Notes: generated by a model not told the origin, from the sequence alone. A stretch of 46,707 bases of DNA from an uncultured Myxococcales bacterium (GCA_903847405.1 CAINDP010000007.1:112969-159675); one strand, 5' to 3'. Counted from the first letter of the stretch, positions 6,704 through 16,334 are shown. A program made the numbers and translations.

Positions 6704-9700
6704 ATGTCCTTGAAAACGAATTCGGGAATCGCGGTCGCGCTGGTCGGGGCCGCTTCGCTGGCCCTGCTGCTGGTCGTGCCGTCGTTCTGGACCTTCAATC
6801 AAATCACGGACGCCGCCGCTGCCCGCAAGGCAAGCTACGAGGTCGTGATGCGCGCGGATGGCTGGCAGTCGTCCCTGTCGGATGCGGAAACGGGCCAGCG
6901 CGGCTACCTGCTGACCGGTGACGAGTCCTTCCTGGAACCGTACCTGGCGGCGCGCGATGGCATCCGGGGAGATCTGCAGGAACTGGTCGGCCTTGCCACG
7001 ACGGATTCCGCACGCAGTCACCTGGAGGCCCTCGTTCCGATGGCCGATGCGAAACTGGCGGACCTGGCGAGCGTCATCGAGGTGCGGCGCACCGGGGGAA
7101 TCACCGCCGCGCTGGCACAGGTGCAGGGTGGTCAGGGCAAGGGCCTGATGGACTCGATTCGTGCCCGGATGAAGGAATACGTCCGGATGGAAAGGGACGC
7201 GCTGTCCCGGCACGACGCCGAGTTCCAGTCGAAACTGGAAAACCTGTTCGTCGTCATCGTCGTCGTCAGCCTGTCCATGCTGTTGTTCGTGGCGCTGACC
7301 GTCTACGCGACCCGGCGACGGGCACTGCAGCGTCTGAAGAATGCGATTCACCTGGAAACGGTCCACCTCCTGGAGATGCAGGAGGAAACCAGCCGGCAGT
7401 TGCAGCAGGCGAACTCCACCCTGCGGACCAGCGAGGAGCGCCTGGACGTCACGCTGTCCTCGATCGGCGATGGCGTGGTTGCGACCGATGCCGAGGCCCG
7501 CGTGACGCGCCTGAATCCCGTCGCCGAGGAACTGACCGGGTGGTCGCAGGACGAGGCCATGGGACGGCCGGTCGGCGAGGTGTTCAACATCATCAACCAG
7601 GAAACCCGTCTGCCCGCCACGATCCCGGTCATGGCGACCCTGGCCCACGGGACGGTCCAGGGCCTGGCCAACCATACCATCCTGATCGCACGGGACGGTT
7701 CCGAGCGCGCCATCGCCGACAGTTGCGCGCCGATTCGCGACCGGGATGGAAGGGTGGTCGGCGCGGTACTGGTGTTCCGCAACGTGACCCAGGAATACGC
7801 GGCGCAGCAGGCCCTGCGGGACAGTGCCGCGCTGGTCCAGGCGATCCTGAACACCGTGGTCGACGGCATCGTGACGTTCCAGGCGCGCGGGAGCGTCATC
7901 CAGATGGTCAACCCGGCCGTCGAGGAACTGTTCGGGTACACCGCGGCGGAACTGCACGGGAAGAGCTTCAGTGACCTGGTGCCCGAACTGGATGACGACC
8001 AGCGCAACGGTTCCCTGGAGTACTACGGCGTCAGCGACGAGGCGCGGGCGAAGGGCCTCGGTCGCGAGGTCGTGGGTCGTCGGAAGGACGGCAGCGCGCT
8101 GTCGCTGGAGATCGCGGTCAGCGAGATGTGGCAGGGGGACCAGCGCTTCTTCACGGGCATCCTGCACGACCTCAGCGATCGCAGGCGGGCTGAAGAGGCG
8201 TTGCTGAAGGCAGGGGCGCTGCAGAGCGCGATCTTCAACAGCGCGAATTTCAGCAGCATCGCCACGGACGCCAAGGGCGTGATCCAGATCTTCAACGTCG
8301 GCGCCGAGCGGATGCTGGGGTACGCGGCCGCCGACGTGATGAACAAGATCACCCCGGCCGACATCAGCGATCCGCAGGAAGTGATCGCGCGGGCCCGGGC
8401 ATTGAGCGAGGAACTGGCGACGACGATCGCGCCGGGCTTCGACGCCCTGGTGTTCAAGGCGTCCCGCGGCATCGAGGACATCTACGAGTTGACGTACATC
8501 CGGAAGGATTTCAGCCGCTTCCCGGCGGTCGTATCGGTCACGGCCCTGCGCGACGCTGCGGACGCGATCATCGGCTACCTGCTGATCGGTACCGACAACA
8601 CCGCCCGCAAGCAGATCGAGGCGGAGCAGGAGAAGATGGCCCTGCGCCTGCGCGACCAGCAGTTCTACACGCGCTCCCTGTTCGAATCCAACATCGACGC
8701 GCTGATCACCACCGACCTGTCCGGCATGATCACCGACGTCAACAAGCAGATGGAGGCGCTGACCGACTGCACGCGGGACGAATTGATCGGCGCGCCGTTC
8801 CGGAACTTCTTCACGGACCCGGAGCGCGCCGAGGCGGGCCTCAGGCTGGTGCTCAGCGAGAAGAAGGTCACGGACTACGAGTTGACCGCCAGCGCGCGGG
8901 ACGGCAGGAAGACCTCGGTGTCCTACAACGCGACCACGTTCTACGACCGGGACAGGACGCTGCAGGGGGTGTTCGTCGCCGCACGGGACGTCACCGAGCG
9001 CATGCGCCTGGACGCGGTGCTGCAGGACAAGAACGCCGAACTGGAAAGCGCCCGGTTCCTGGCCGACAAAGCCAACCTTGCCAAGTCGGAATTCCTGTCC
9101 GGCATGAGCCACGAACTGCGCTCGCCGCTGAACGCGATCCTGGGGTTCGCCCAGTTGATGGAATCCGACACCCCGCCGGCGACGCCCTCCCAGCGGGCCA
9201 GCATCGAGCAGATCCTGCACGCGGGGTGGTACCTGCTGGAGTTGATCAACGAAATCCTGGACCTCGCCGTGGTCGAGTCCGGAAAACTGTCGCTGTCGGT
9301 GGAGCCGGTGTCCCTGGAGGAGGTCGTGTCCGAGTGCCAGGCCATGGTCGAACCGCAGGGGCAGCAGCGTGGCCTGGAAGTCACCTATCCCGGCTTCGAC
9401 CAGCCGGTCTATGTCCTTGCCGACAGGATCCGGTTGAAGCAGATCCTGATCAACCTGCTGTCCAACGCGATCAAGTACAACCAGCCTGGGGGATCGGTCG
9501 CCGTGGACTACGCCGCGGTGACGCAGGACCGCCTGCGCATCAGCGTCCGGGACACGGGCATCGGGTTGTCTGCGGAAAGCCTGAAGCAGTTGTTCCAGCC
9601 GTTCAACCGCCTGGGCCAGGAGAGTCGGGGTGAGGTGGGCACCGGTATCGGCCTGGTGATGAGCAAGCTGCTGGTCGAGATGATGGGGGGGCTGATCGGT

Positions 9701-10231
9701 GTCGAAAGCACCCTGGGCGTGGGCAGCGTGTTCTGGTTCGAGGTGAGCATCGCCAGCGCGCCCGAGTTCGCGGAGGAACCCGCCTTGCAGGCGGCCCCGG
9801 TCGCCAGCGTTCTTCCCCGTGCGACCCTGCGTACCCTGTTGTATGTGGAAGACAACATGGCCAACCTGTTGCTGGTCCAGCAACTGATCGCCCGACGCCC
9901 GGACCTGCGCCTGCTGACGGCGGGGGATGGAACCGAAGGGGTCCAGACGGCCCGCAGCGCCCTGCCGGACGTGATCCTGATGGACATCAACCTTCCCGGG
10001 ATGAACGGTATCGAGGCGCTGAGGATCCTTCGCGCCGATTCGACGACGGCGGACATCCCGGTGCTGGCCATCAGCGCCAATGCCATGCTGGGGGACATCG
10101 AGAAGGGCCATGCGGCAGGGTTCTTCGACTATCTGACCAAGCCGATCAACGTCCGCAAGTTCATGGAGACGCTGGACCTGGCGTTGCAGGCGGCGCGGGA
10201 CCATCGGAACGATTCGACCGGGGAGAGGTGA
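6704..10231 (+). CDS. Hybrid histidine kinase (CHASE3-PAS4-HisKA-HATPase-receiver)
   Basis: This 1175-residue membrane sensor kinase has TM1 at 8-30, a periplasmic CHASE3-like domain (about 40-178, with the ETGQRGYLLTGDE motif) and TM2 at 181-203. Four PAS domains follow (about 243-375, 378-500, 505-640, 645-775). The HisKA domain has the phospho-acceptor His803 in MSHELRSPLNAIL. The ATPase has N-box NLLSNAIKYN and G-boxes DTGIGL and GTGIGL. The C-terminal receiver has Asp1094 in LMDINLPG. The ATG at 6704 is preceded by GAGGG and begins just before TM1. The gene for a second receiver protein starts six bases after the stop, so the two probably form a phosphorelay. The stimulus is unknown; PAS domains could bind ligands or redox cofactors. 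Confidence 0.93.
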   Translation: MSLKTNSGIAVALVGAASLALLLVVPSFWTFNQITDAAAARKASYEVVMRADGWQSSLSDAETGQRGYLLTGDESFLEPYLAARDGIRGDLQELVGLATTDSARSHLEALVPMADAKLADLASVIEVRRTGGITAALAQVQGGQGKGLMDSIRARMKEYVRMERDALSRHDAEFQSKLENLFVVIVVVSLSMLLFVALTVYATRRRALQRLKNAIHLETVHLLEMQEETSRQLQQANSTLRTSEERLDVTLSSIGDGVVATDAEARVTRLNPVAEELTGWSQDEAMGRPVGEVFNIINQETRLPATIPVMATLAHGTVQGLANHTILIARDGSERAIADSCAPIRDRDGRVVGAVLVFRNVTQEYAAQQALRDSAALVQAILNTVVDGIVTFQARGSVIQMVNPAVEELFGYTAAELHGKSFSDLVPELDDDQRNGSLEYYGVSDEARAKGLGREVVGRRKDGSALSLEIAVSEMWQGDQRFFTGILHDLSDRRRAEEALLKAGALQSAIFNSANFSSIATDAKGVIQIFNVGAERMLGYAAADVMNKITPADISDPQEVIARARALSEELATTIAPGFDALVFKASRGIEDIYELTYIRKDFSRFPAVVSVTALRDAADAIIGYLLIGTDNTARKQIEAEQEKMALRLRDQQFYTRSLFESNIDALITTDLSGMITDVNKQMEALTDCTRDELIGAPFRNFFTDPERAEAGLRLVLSEKKVTDYELTASARDGRKTSVSYNATTFYDRDRTLQGVFVAARDVTERMRLDAVLQDKNAELESARFLADKANLAKSEFLSGMSHELRSPLNAILGFAQLMESDTPPATPSQRASIEQILHAGWYLLELINEILDLAVVESGKLSLSVEPVSLEEVVSECQAMVEPQGQQRGLEVTYPGFDQPVYVLADRIRLKQILINLLSNAIKYNQPGGSVAVDYAAVTQDRLRISVRDTGIGLSAESLKQLFQPFNRLGQESRGEVGTGIGLVMSKLLVEMMGGLIGVESTLGVGSVFWFEVSIASAPEFAEEPALQAAPVASVLPRATLRTLLYVEDNMANLLLVQQLIARRPDLRLLTAGDGTEGVQTARSALPDVILMDINLPGMNGIEALRILRADSTTADIPVLAISANAMLGDIEKGHAAGFFDYLTKPINVRKFMETLDLALQAARDHRNDSTGER

Positions 10232-10236
10232 TTCGC

Positions 10237-11148
10237 ATGATTGCTGCATCGGACATTCTTCACGGCAAGATCCTGATTGTCGACGACCAGGAGGCGAACG
10301 TCGTCCTGCTGGAGCGGATGCTGCGAGGCGCCGGGTATGACCGCTTCACCTCGACCCGGGATTCGACGAAGGTCTGCGAACTGCACCTGGTGAACCGCTA
10401 TGACCTGATCCTGCTGGACCTGCAGATGCCCGGCATGGACGGCTTCCAGGTGATGGAAAACCTGAAGGAAATCGAGGTGGGAAGTTATCTTCCCGTCCTG
10501 GTGATCACGGCGCAGCCCGCGCACCGTTTGCGGGCCTTGAAGGCCGGGGCCATGGACTTCCTCAGCAAGCCCCTGGATCTGGCGGAGGTGTTGATCCGCG
10601 TCCACAACATGCTGGAGGTCCGTCTGCTGCACCTGGAAACGAAGGCCCTGTACCAGCGTGTCCTGGCCGAGCAGAAGGTGTCGGAACGACTGTTGCTGGC
10701 GGGGCTCCCGGGTGCCATCGCCGAGCACCTGCAGGGGCGCTCCGAGGGAACGGGCGAGGATTCCGCAGGACTGGTCGCAGCCAGTTGGGCCGAGGTCGCG
10801 GTCCTGTTCGCGGACATCGTGGCGTTCACGAAGTTTTCGGAAGGCGCCGGCGCCGAGGTGCTGGTGCACGTGCTCAACGACATCTCCACCCGGCTGGACG
10901 ACAAGGACGGCCGGGAGGGGTTCGACAGGAACCGGACGACCGACGACGCGTACGTGGGCGCGGCAGCGCTGACCGAAGCGGTGGCGATGCGGACGATGCG
11001 CGCGTCGCAGATGGCGCTGGACATGATCGAGGCAGTGGACCGCTTCAACGGGCACAGCCGCTTCCAGGTGAAGCTGCGGATCGGCATCGAGGCGGGCGCG
11101 AACGCCGCCGACGATGCCGCCAAGGGCCGGAGCGTGTTCGAACTGTAG
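10237..11148 (+). CDS. Response regulator with truncated, degenerate adenylate/guanylate cyclase domain
   Basis: This is a 303-residue protein. Residues 10-125 form a receiver with acidic residues IVDDQ, phospho-acceptor Asp61 in LLDLQMPGMDG and Lys111. Residues about 183-303 resemble a class III cyclase: VLFADIVAFTKFSE keeps the first metal Asp193, and DDAYV keeps Asp237. The Lys before the second Asp is replaced (RNRTTDD). The protein stops at KGRSVFEL, before the region that supplies the Asn and Arg needed for catalysis. It is therefore probably a non-catalytic output or binding module. The ATG at 10237 follows GGGAGAGG; a GTG three codons earlier overlaps the kinase stop. It is the likely partner of the adjacent hybrid kinase. 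Confidence 0.82.
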   Translation: MIAASDILHGKILIVDDQEANVVLLERMLRGAGYDRFTSTRDSTKVCELHLVNRYDLILLDLQMPGMDGFQVMENLKEIEVGSYLPVLVITAQPAHRLRALKAGAMDFLSKPLDLAEVLIRVHNMLEVRLLHLETKALYQRVLAEQKVSERLLLAGLPGAIAEHLQGRSEGTGEDSAGLVAASWAEVAVLFADIVAFTKFSEGAGAEVLVHVLNDISTRLDDKDGREGFDRNRTTDDAYVGAAALTEAVAMRTMRASQMALDMIEAVDRFNGHSRFQVKLRIGIEAGANAADDAAKGRSVFEL

Positions 11149-11175
11149 ACCACGGGAACGTTCAGGGAGCAGGCG

Positions 11176-12585
11176 ATGATGACGCTCACATCCTACGGCG
11201 CGGCCCAGGAGGTCACGGGGAGCAAGCACCTGCTGGAGGTCGGCGGGTCCAGGATCCTGATCGACTGCGGGATGTTCCAGGGCCGGCGCAAGGAGTCCCG
11301 TGCGAAGAACGAGGACATGCCCTTCGACCCGGCGACCGTGACGGCGTGCATCAACACCCACGGGCACCTGGACCATTGCGGCGCCTACCCGGTGCTGGTG
11401 AAGCGCGGCTTCCGGGGGCTGATCTGGGCGACCGCGGCCACCGTGGACGTGGCGCAACTGGTTATGGCCGACGCGGCGCGGATCCAGGTCGCCGACGCCC
11501 GGTACCTGGAAAGGGTCCTTTCGCAGAACCCCCGGGATCGGCGCGAGGTGGTGCCTCCGCTGTATGACGAGGAGGACGCGGCGCAGGCGACCGGCCTGTT
11601 CCGGCCCGTGGCGTACCGGCAGCCCGTGGAAATCGCGCCCGGTGTCACCGCGACGTTCCTGGAAGCCGGGCACATCCTGGGCTCCGCGGTGGTGCGCCTG
11701 GACGTCGTGGACGGCGACCAGCGCCGGACCATCGTCTTCACCGGCGACCTGGGGCGGCGGAACACCCCGATCCTGCGCGACCCCGATGCGGCCCCCGACG
11801 CGGACTGGCTGGTCTGCGAATCGACCTACGGCAACCGGCTGCACGATGACCTGGCGTTCGCCCAGGAGGAGCTGGCGGCCGTCGTGCGCGATACCGTCGC
11901 GAAGGGCGGTCGCGTGCTGATCCCGGCGTTCGCCGTCGGCCGCACCCAGGAACTGGTCTGGCACCTGCACCAGTTGAACGAGTCCGGCCGGATCCCCGCG
12001 ATCCCGGTCTACGTCGACAGCCCCATGGCGACCCGGGCCACCGGGATCTTCACGAAGCACACCGAGTGCTACGACGAGGAAACGGTCCGGCGGTTCGTGG
12101 ATCACGGCGAAAGCCCCTTCCGCTTCGGCGCGCTGAAGTTCACGGCCAGCGCCGAGGACAGCAAGAAACTGAACGACGTCCGGGGCCCCTGCATCGTCAT
12201 CGCCTCGTCGGGGATGTGCGAGGCGGGCCGCATCCTGCACCACCTGGTCCGCGACGTGGGCGATCCCCGGAACACGATCCTGGTCGTCGGGTTCATGGCC
12301 GAGCACACCCTGGGGCGGGCTCTGGCGGACCGGCGTCCCGAGGTGCGAATCTTCGGCGAGCCCCACCGCCTGGAGGCCCGGGTCAAGATCCTGAACGCCT
12401 TCAGCGCCCATGCGGACCGGAACGAGATCGGCGCGTGGGTGGCCCCCATGGACCAGGCGCGGCTGAAGGGCGTGCTGCTGGTCCACGGCGAACCGGTTGC
12501 CCAGGCGTCCCTGGGGGATCACCTCAGGAGCCTGGGGGTGCGACGCGTCGAAAGCCTGGTGGCAGGTCGGAGCGTGTCCCTGTGA
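11176..12585 (+). CDS. Metallo-beta-lactamase/beta-CASP family hydrolase (CPSF73-like)
   Basis: This 469-residue protein has the metal-binding motif HGHLDH at residues 62-67, the His in EAGHILGSA, the Asp in FTGDLGRR, and the beta-CASP segment with [17 protein letters not shown] and [17 protein letters not shown] and VHGE near the C-terminus complete the RNA-processing (RMMBL) part. Bacterial homologues are RNA nucleases or are annotated as MBL-fold exonucleases. It is expected to be a cytoplasmic zinc-dependent nuclease. The ATG at 11176 (ATGATG) follows GGGAG. It lies 27 bases after the receiver/cyclase gene and 58 bases before the sigma-54 activator, so it probably belongs to the kinase operon. 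Confidence 0.9.
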   Translation: MMTLTSYGAAQEVTGSKHLLEVGGSRILIDCGMFQGRRKESRAKNEDMPFDPATVTACINTHGHLDHCGAYPVLVKRGFRGLIWATAATVDVAQLVMADAARIQVADARYLERVLSQNPRDRREVVPPLYDEEDAAQATGLFRPVAYRQPVEIAPGVTATFLEAGHILGSAVVRLDVVDGDQRRTIVFTGDLGRRNTPILRDPDAAPDADWLVCESTYGNRLHDDLAFAQEELAAVVRDTVAKGGRVLIPAFAVGRTQELVWHLHQLNESGRIPAIPVYVDSPMATRATGIFTKHTECYDEETVRRFVDHGESPFRFGALKFTASAEDSKKLNDVRGPCIVIASSGMCEAGRILHHLVRDVGDPRNTILVVGFMAEHTLGRALADRRPEVRIFGEPHRLEARVKILNAFSAHADRNEIGAWVAPMDQARLKGVLLVHGEPVAQASLGDHLRSLGVRRVESLVAGRSVSL

Positions 12586-12631
12586 AGCTTGCTTGCGATG
12601 TTCATCCGTGAGGTGCAAATTGAACGGCGAT

Positions 12632-12647
12632 CCAATCAGAACGATGG
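12632..12647. promoter_or_regulatory. Candidate activator site over the start of sigma-54 activator 1
   Basis: The plus strand reads CCAATC-AGAAC-GATGG, so the minus strand reads CCATC-GTTC-TGATTGG, the same pattern as at 3985-4000. The ATG at 12644 lies inside the GATGG half. Binding by the activator here would interfere with transcription or translation start, which suggests autoregulation. Confidence 0.4.
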
Positions 12648-14296
12648 TGTCGATGCGCGTCGAGGACCTGGACGTCAAGGAACTGGTCGAGTTCGACACG
12701 CAGACCGGGGAAATCCACCTCGCCGGACAGCGGGCCCTCCTGATCGACGCAACCGCCCTGGGTATGCTGCGGAAGGAACTGGTCGAGCACCTGGGCCTGG
12801 AGGCGGCGCGGCTGATCCTGACCCGGTTCGGGTTCGTCCACGGATGGAACATGTCCGAGGCGATGCGGTCCCAGTTCAAGTGGGAAACCCCCGAGGACTG
12901 CGTGCGTGCCGGTGGATGCCTGCAGATGATCGAGGGGATGGTCCAGATCGCGCCGGATGATCCGGGACCCCTGTCGAAGGAGGGCCGCACGCTGCTTTCG
13001 TCCTTCGAGGCGGAACAGCACATCGCGCACCTGGGGCGCAGCGACAGCACGACCTGCTGGATGACCTGCGGCCTGACCAGCGGCTTTCTGAGCCGGGTCC
13101 TGGACAAGGAGATCTTCGTCCTGGAGGACCGGTGCATCGGCAAGGGGGATGCGTCGTGCTGCCTGCTGGCGCGAACCCGCGCGGAGTGGGAGGAACTGGG
13201 GGATTCGCGGGCCGAGGAGCTGCGGTTCTTCCGCCGGGAGCACCTGAAGGACTGGCTGGACGCCTCCCTGCACCACGTTTCCGAGACGCTGAAGCGGGTG
13301 GAGCAGCGGCTGAGCACCCGGCGACGCGCCCTGGAGCGTGTCGCGGTCGACGTGGAGGACCCGCTGGGTGTCGTGGCCCGCAGCGATTCCATGCGGCGCC
13401 TGGTGGACCTGGCGCGCCGGATCGCGAAGGTGGACTCGACGGTGCTGATCACGGGCGAAAGCGGGACGGGGAAGGAGCGCATCGCGCGGCTGGTCCACGA
13501 CGAGTCGGCGCGCAGCCGGGGGCCCTTCATCGCGGTCAACTGCGGCGCGATCATGGAAACGCTGCTGGAAAGCGAACTGTTCGGGCATGCCCGCGGATCC
13601 TTCACGGGTGCCGTGGCCGACCGTCCCGGGCTGTTCGAGGCCGCGAACGGCGGGACGCTGCTGCTGGACGAGATCGGCGAGGTGTCGGCCAGCATGCAGG
13701 TCAAGCTGCTGCGGACGCTGCAGGAGCGCGAGGTCCGCCGCGTCGGCGAAAACAAGAGCCGCCCGTTCAACGTCCGGGTCATCGCGGCGACCAACAGCGA
13801 CCTGACCGCGGACATCGCCGCGGGACGCTTCCGCAAGGACCTGTACTACCGTCTGAACGTCGTGGAACTGCGCGTGCCCGCGTTGCGGGAGCGGCGGGAG
13901 GACATCCTGCCCCTGGCGCGCGTGCTGCTGGCCGAGGCCGCGCTGCGGCTGAAGCGTCCGATGACCGGGTTGTCGCCCAGTGCGGCGGACCAGTTGCTGA
14001 AGTACGACTGGCCGGGGAACGTCCGGGAACTGGAAAATGCGATGGAGCGCTCGGTGGCGCTGGCCAGCGTCAGTCGAACCGAAATCGAGGACCTTCCCGA
14101 GGAGGTCCGCAGGGCGGTCCCCCGTCAGCCGCTGAACGGCGAGGTCAAGATCCTGGAGGACGTCGAAAAGGACTACATCCTGGCGGTCCTGGAGTTGAAC
14201 GAGGGGAACCAGGCCCGCACGGCCGAAATGCTGGACATCGGGACGGCGACCCTGTACCGCAAGTTGAAGAAGTACGGCGCCCTCCGCGGATCCTGA
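12644..14296 (+). CDS. Sigma-54-dependent transcriptional activator 1 (XylR-N/V4R, AAA+, Fis HTH)
   Basis: This 550-residue protein is built like XylR/DmpR. Residues 1-125 match the XylR N-terminal domain and about 130-180 the V4R domain. A Cys-Glu-Cys-Cys set (Cys138, Glu161, Cys164, Cys172) has the exact spacing known for the zinc site of phenol sensors DmpR/MopR. A B-linker is followed by AAA+ with Walker A GESGTGKE (271-278), the sigma-54 contact loop GSFTGA (318-323, usually GAFTGA) and Walker B LLLDEI. The Fis-type helix-turn-helix is at the C-terminus. An in-frame TTG at 12620 with GAGG upstream is an alternative start. The immediately downstream operon carries a perfect sigma-54 promoter. 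The effector is unknown. Confidence 0.92.
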   Translation: MVSMRVEDLDVKELVEFDTQTGEIHLAGQRALLIDATALGMLRKELVEHLGLEAARLILTRFGFVHGWNMSEAMRSQFKWETPEDCVRAGGCLQMIEGMVQIAPDDPGPLSKEGRTLLSSFEAEQHIAHLGRSDSTTCWMTCGLTSGFLSRVLDKEIFVLEDRCIGKGDASCCLLARTRAEWEELGDSRAEELRFFRREHLKDWLDASLHHVSETLKRVEQRLSTRRRALERVAVDVEDPLGVVARSDSMRRLVDLARRIAKVDSTVLITGESGTGKERIARLVHDESARSRGPFIAVNCGAIMETLLESELFGHARGSFTGAVADRPGLFEAANGGTLLLDEIGEVSASMQVKLLRTLQEREVRRVGENKSRPFNVRVIAATNSDLTADIAAGRFRKDLYYRLNVVELRVPALRERREDILPLARVLLAEAALRLKRPMTGLSPSAADQLLKYDWPGNVRELENAMERSVALASVSRTEIEDLPEEVRRAVPRQPLNGEVKILEDVEKDYILAVLELNEGNQARTAEMLDIGTATLYRKLKKYGALRGS

Positions 14297-14356
14297 CACG
14301 GCCCACCCAACCACGCAGCGTCCGACATCCGACCCCTCCGGCATCGGGGCGGAAGT

Positions 14357-14371
14357 CCATCGAGTTGATGG
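14357..14371. promoter_or_regulatory. Candidate activator site CCATC-GAGTT-GATGG
   Basis: A perfect 5-bp inverted repeat with five-base spacer lies 93 bases upstream of the -24 element at 14464. Followed by GG, it matches CCATC-N4-TGATTGG at all but one defined position. A smaller repeat, GCAT-TCTG-ATGC, follows at 14380-14391. It lies in the 243-base gap 14297-14539, which holds no gene. Confidence 0.45.
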
Positions 14372-14463
14372 GACGGAGCGCATTCTGATGCGGTCGGAAG
14401 GCGGGTTTCGGAGAGGGCGGGAATTGTTGCTGGGAGAACGGCATCTTGCGGGGCCATCGCGCG

Positions 14464-14478
14464 TGGCACGTCGTTTGC
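14464..14478 (+). promoter_or_regulatory. Sigma-54 promoter of the DUF4398/OmpA operon
   Basis: Reads TGGCAC-GTCGT-TTGC, an exact match to the consensus -24/-12 element with the correct five-base spacer. Transcription should start near 14490, giving a leader of about 50 bases before the GTG start at 14540. The gene directly upstream encodes a sigma-54 activator. Confidence 0.85.
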
Positions 14479-14539
14479 GAAGGATGAAGGGATGTCGACG
14501 GAAGCGACGGGTGGCTTGATGCATCAACAGGAGAATCCA

Positions 14540-14905
14540 GTGAAACACACGTCCAGGATCGGAACCATGGTCGTTGGAATGGCAGTCGTTGCCGCGGCAA
14601 TCGCCGCGGGATGTGCCGGCGCACCGCTGCGCACCGAGGCTTCCACCTCGGGGATCCGTGCCGCCGAGGAAGTCGGCGCCAGCAAGGTGCCGAAGGCGGC
14701 GCTGCACCTGCAACTGGCCCGCGAGGAACTGGCGAAGGCCAAGGCTATGTCCGCCAATGGCGACAAGGACGAAGCGACGTCCCTGCTGGCACGGTCGGAA
14801 GCCGACGCCGAACTGGCGGTCGCCCTGTCCCGCGAAGACGCGGAAAAGACGGAAGCGCAGGCGGCGGTGGAGCGGGTTCGCCAGCTTCGCAAGGAAACCA
14901 AGTAG
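14540..14905 (+). CDS. DUF4398-type lipoprotein
   Basis: This 121-residue lipoprotein has a signal peptide ending in lipobox AAGC near residue 25. The mature part is helical: a DUF4398-like segment (ALHLQLAREELAKAKAMSANG followed by DKDEATSLLARSEADAELAV) with alternating Ala, Glu and Lys. Such proteins commonly accompany OmpA-like proteins. The GTG at 14540 is chosen because AGGAG lies six bases upstream and the signal peptide begins there; upstream in-frame ATGs at 14492 and 14519 have no comparable ribosome site. First gene of a three-gene operon behind a perfect sigma-54 promoter. Confidence 0.85.
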   Translation: MKHTSRIGTMVVGMAVVAAAIAAGCAGAPLRTEASTSGIRAAEEVGASKVPKAALHLQLAREELAKAKAMSANGDKDEATSLLARSEADAELAVALSREDAEKTEAQAAVERVRQLRKETK

Positions 14906-14943
14906 GTGATGGAACGGAACACCCCAACGGATAGGAGTCTCCC

Positions 14944-15834
14944 ATGAAAACGAATCACGCACTGCTCCTGGTCGCCTGCGCCGGACTGTTCGTGGCCTGC
15001 GCGACCACGCTGCCGAAGGAACTGGGAAATGCCCGCGAGGCCTACCGCCATGCCAGCGCGGGGCCCGCGGCCGTTGTCGCGCAGGCGGAACTGCACGTGG
15101 CCGGCCAGGCGCTGGCGAAGGCCGAACAGTCCTTCGCGGACAATCCCGATTCCTACATGACCCGCGACCTGGCGTATGTCGCCCAGCGCAAGGCGGAACT
15201 GGCCGAAGCGACGGCGTCCATCGTGGGCGAGCAGAAGAGCCAGGCCCAGTCGAAGAACGACTATCAGGCGACCCAGGGCCGGATCATCGCGGAAACCCGC
15301 AAGGACCTGAACGACACGACGGCGGCGTTGACCGAATCGCAGCACAGCGGCGAAGTGACGGCCGGAAGGCTTTCCGCCGAGCAGGCCGCGCGGGTCGAAG
15401 CCGAAAAGCGCGCGGCGGATGCCGTTGCCGCACTGGCCCGGTTGGCCGCCGTCAAGGAAGAACCCCGCGGCATGGTCATCACCCTGTCGGGCAGCGTGCT
15501 GTTCGCGTCCAACCAGTCGACGCTGTTGCCCGAGGCGCGGACGCGCCTGGACCAGGTGGCCGAGGTGCTGCTGACGACCCGCGAGCGCAGCCTGGTCGTC
15601 GAAGGGCACACGGATTCGCAGGGCAAGGATGCCTTCAACATGGACCTGTCGCAGCGCCGTGCGGACGCGGTTCGAAACTACCTGGTGCAGCGGGGCTACC
15701 AGGCCGATCTGATCCAGGCGCACGGCATCGGCGAGGGCAGCCCGGTCGCGGACAACGGCACCGCGGAAGGTCGCGCCAACAACCGTCGCGTCGAGATCGT
15801 CATCCAGCATGCAACCCAGGCATCCAACCGTTAG
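14944..15834 (+). CDS. OmpA-family lipoprotein with DUF4398-like N-terminal region
   Basis: This is a 296-residue protein with lipobox FVAC near residue 19. Residues about 25-170 are Ala/Glu/Gln-rich helices resembling the preceding DUF4398 protein, probably a coiled coil. Residues about 178-290 form an OmpA C-terminal peptidoglycan-binding domain: VLFASNQSTLLPEA, VVEGHTDSQG, LSQRRADAVRNYL and the closing NRRVEIV with the diaminopimelate-binding Asp/Arg pattern. It should tie a membrane to the cell wall. The ATG follows ATAGGAG. It lies 38 bases after the previous gene and ten before the next. Confidence 0.92.
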   Translation: MKTNHALLLVACAGLFVACATTLPKELGNAREAYRHASAGPAAVVAQAELHVAGQALAKAEQSFADNPDSYMTRDLAYVAQRKAELAEATASIVGEQKSQAQSKNDYQATQGRIIAETRKDLNDTTAALTESQHSGEVTAGRLSAEQAARVEAEKRAADAVAALARLAAVKEEPRGMVITLSGSVLFASNQSTLLPEARTRLDQVAEVLLTTRERSLVVEGHTDSQGKDAFNMDLSQRRADAVRNYLVQRGYQADLIQAHGIGEGSPVADNGTAEGRANNRRVEIVIQHATQASNR

Positions 15835-15843
15835 GAGGTCGTC

Positions 15844-16221
15844 ATGACTCATACCGAAGACACGAGTGCGTTGATGGTCGGGGGCAGCCTGTTCGCGATG
15901 GTCGCCCTGGTGTTCCTGGTCGGCGTGTTCGTCACGGGGTGCGATGCTGCCCGGGAGGCCAGGGACAACTTCGATTCCCACGTCGCCTGCGAACACTACT
16001 GCGCGAAGAACTTCGACTGCCAGAGCAAGACGCCGACCGGGGACGAAAGCAGCGCCTGCGTCAGCGGGTGCCGCGACTCGATCGAGGCCCGGTGCGGCAA
16101 CGAGCACCAGGCCGCCGCGAACGACCAGATCGAAACGTGCGTGGACAAGGCGTGCGGCGAGTTCTGGACCTGCATGGTGTTTGGCGCCGCGCCCGAATGC
16201 TACGGCTTCGTCACCCAGTAG
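15844..16221 (+). CDS. Membrane-anchored Cys-rich protein
   Basis: This 125-residue protein has one hydrophobic segment (about residues 11-32) that ends VFVTGC, lipobox-like, but no basic residue precedes it, so it may be a plain membrane anchor rather than a lipoprotein. The remainder has ten further Cys residues in spaced pairs (CEHYCAKNFDC, CVSGCRD, CVDKACGEFWTC), suggesting a disulfide-bonded helical module. The ATG has TAGGAGG at good distance. It is the last gene of the sigma-54 operon. No known family recognised. Confidence 0.7.
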   Translation: MTHTEDTSALMVGGSLFAMVALVFLVGVFVTGCDAAREARDNFDSHVACEHYCAKNFDCQSKTPTGDESSACVSGCRDSIEARCGNEHQAAANDQIETCVDKACGEFWTCMVFGAAPECYGFVTQ

Positions 16222-16334
16222 GGGGCGTCCGGGACCTTCTGGGACCCCGACTGCCCGCGAACGCCCCCGGAATCGGGGACGTCCCGCGCGTTCGGTTGTC
16301 CGCCCATCGCGTGCAGTCCACAATGACCTGGGGT

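Noticed and set aside
6659-10249. 1196-codon minus-strand frame opposite the hybrid kinase
   Set aside because: It mirrors the kinase gene codon for codon, shows no domain and has no ribosome site.
10129-13836. Very long open frame (over 1200 codons) on the minus strand
   Set aside because: It runs antisense to the kinase end, receiver, beta-CASP and sigma-54 genes, all of which have complete conserved motifs. Its translation is low-complexity and His/Gln/Arg-rich, a shadow of high-GC coding.
14492-14539. Upstream ATG starts for the DUF4398 lipoprotein
   Set aside because: The ATG at 14492 lies at the expected transcription start of the sigma-54 promoter and would put extra polar residues before the signal peptide. 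GTG 14540 has AGGAG at the right distance.
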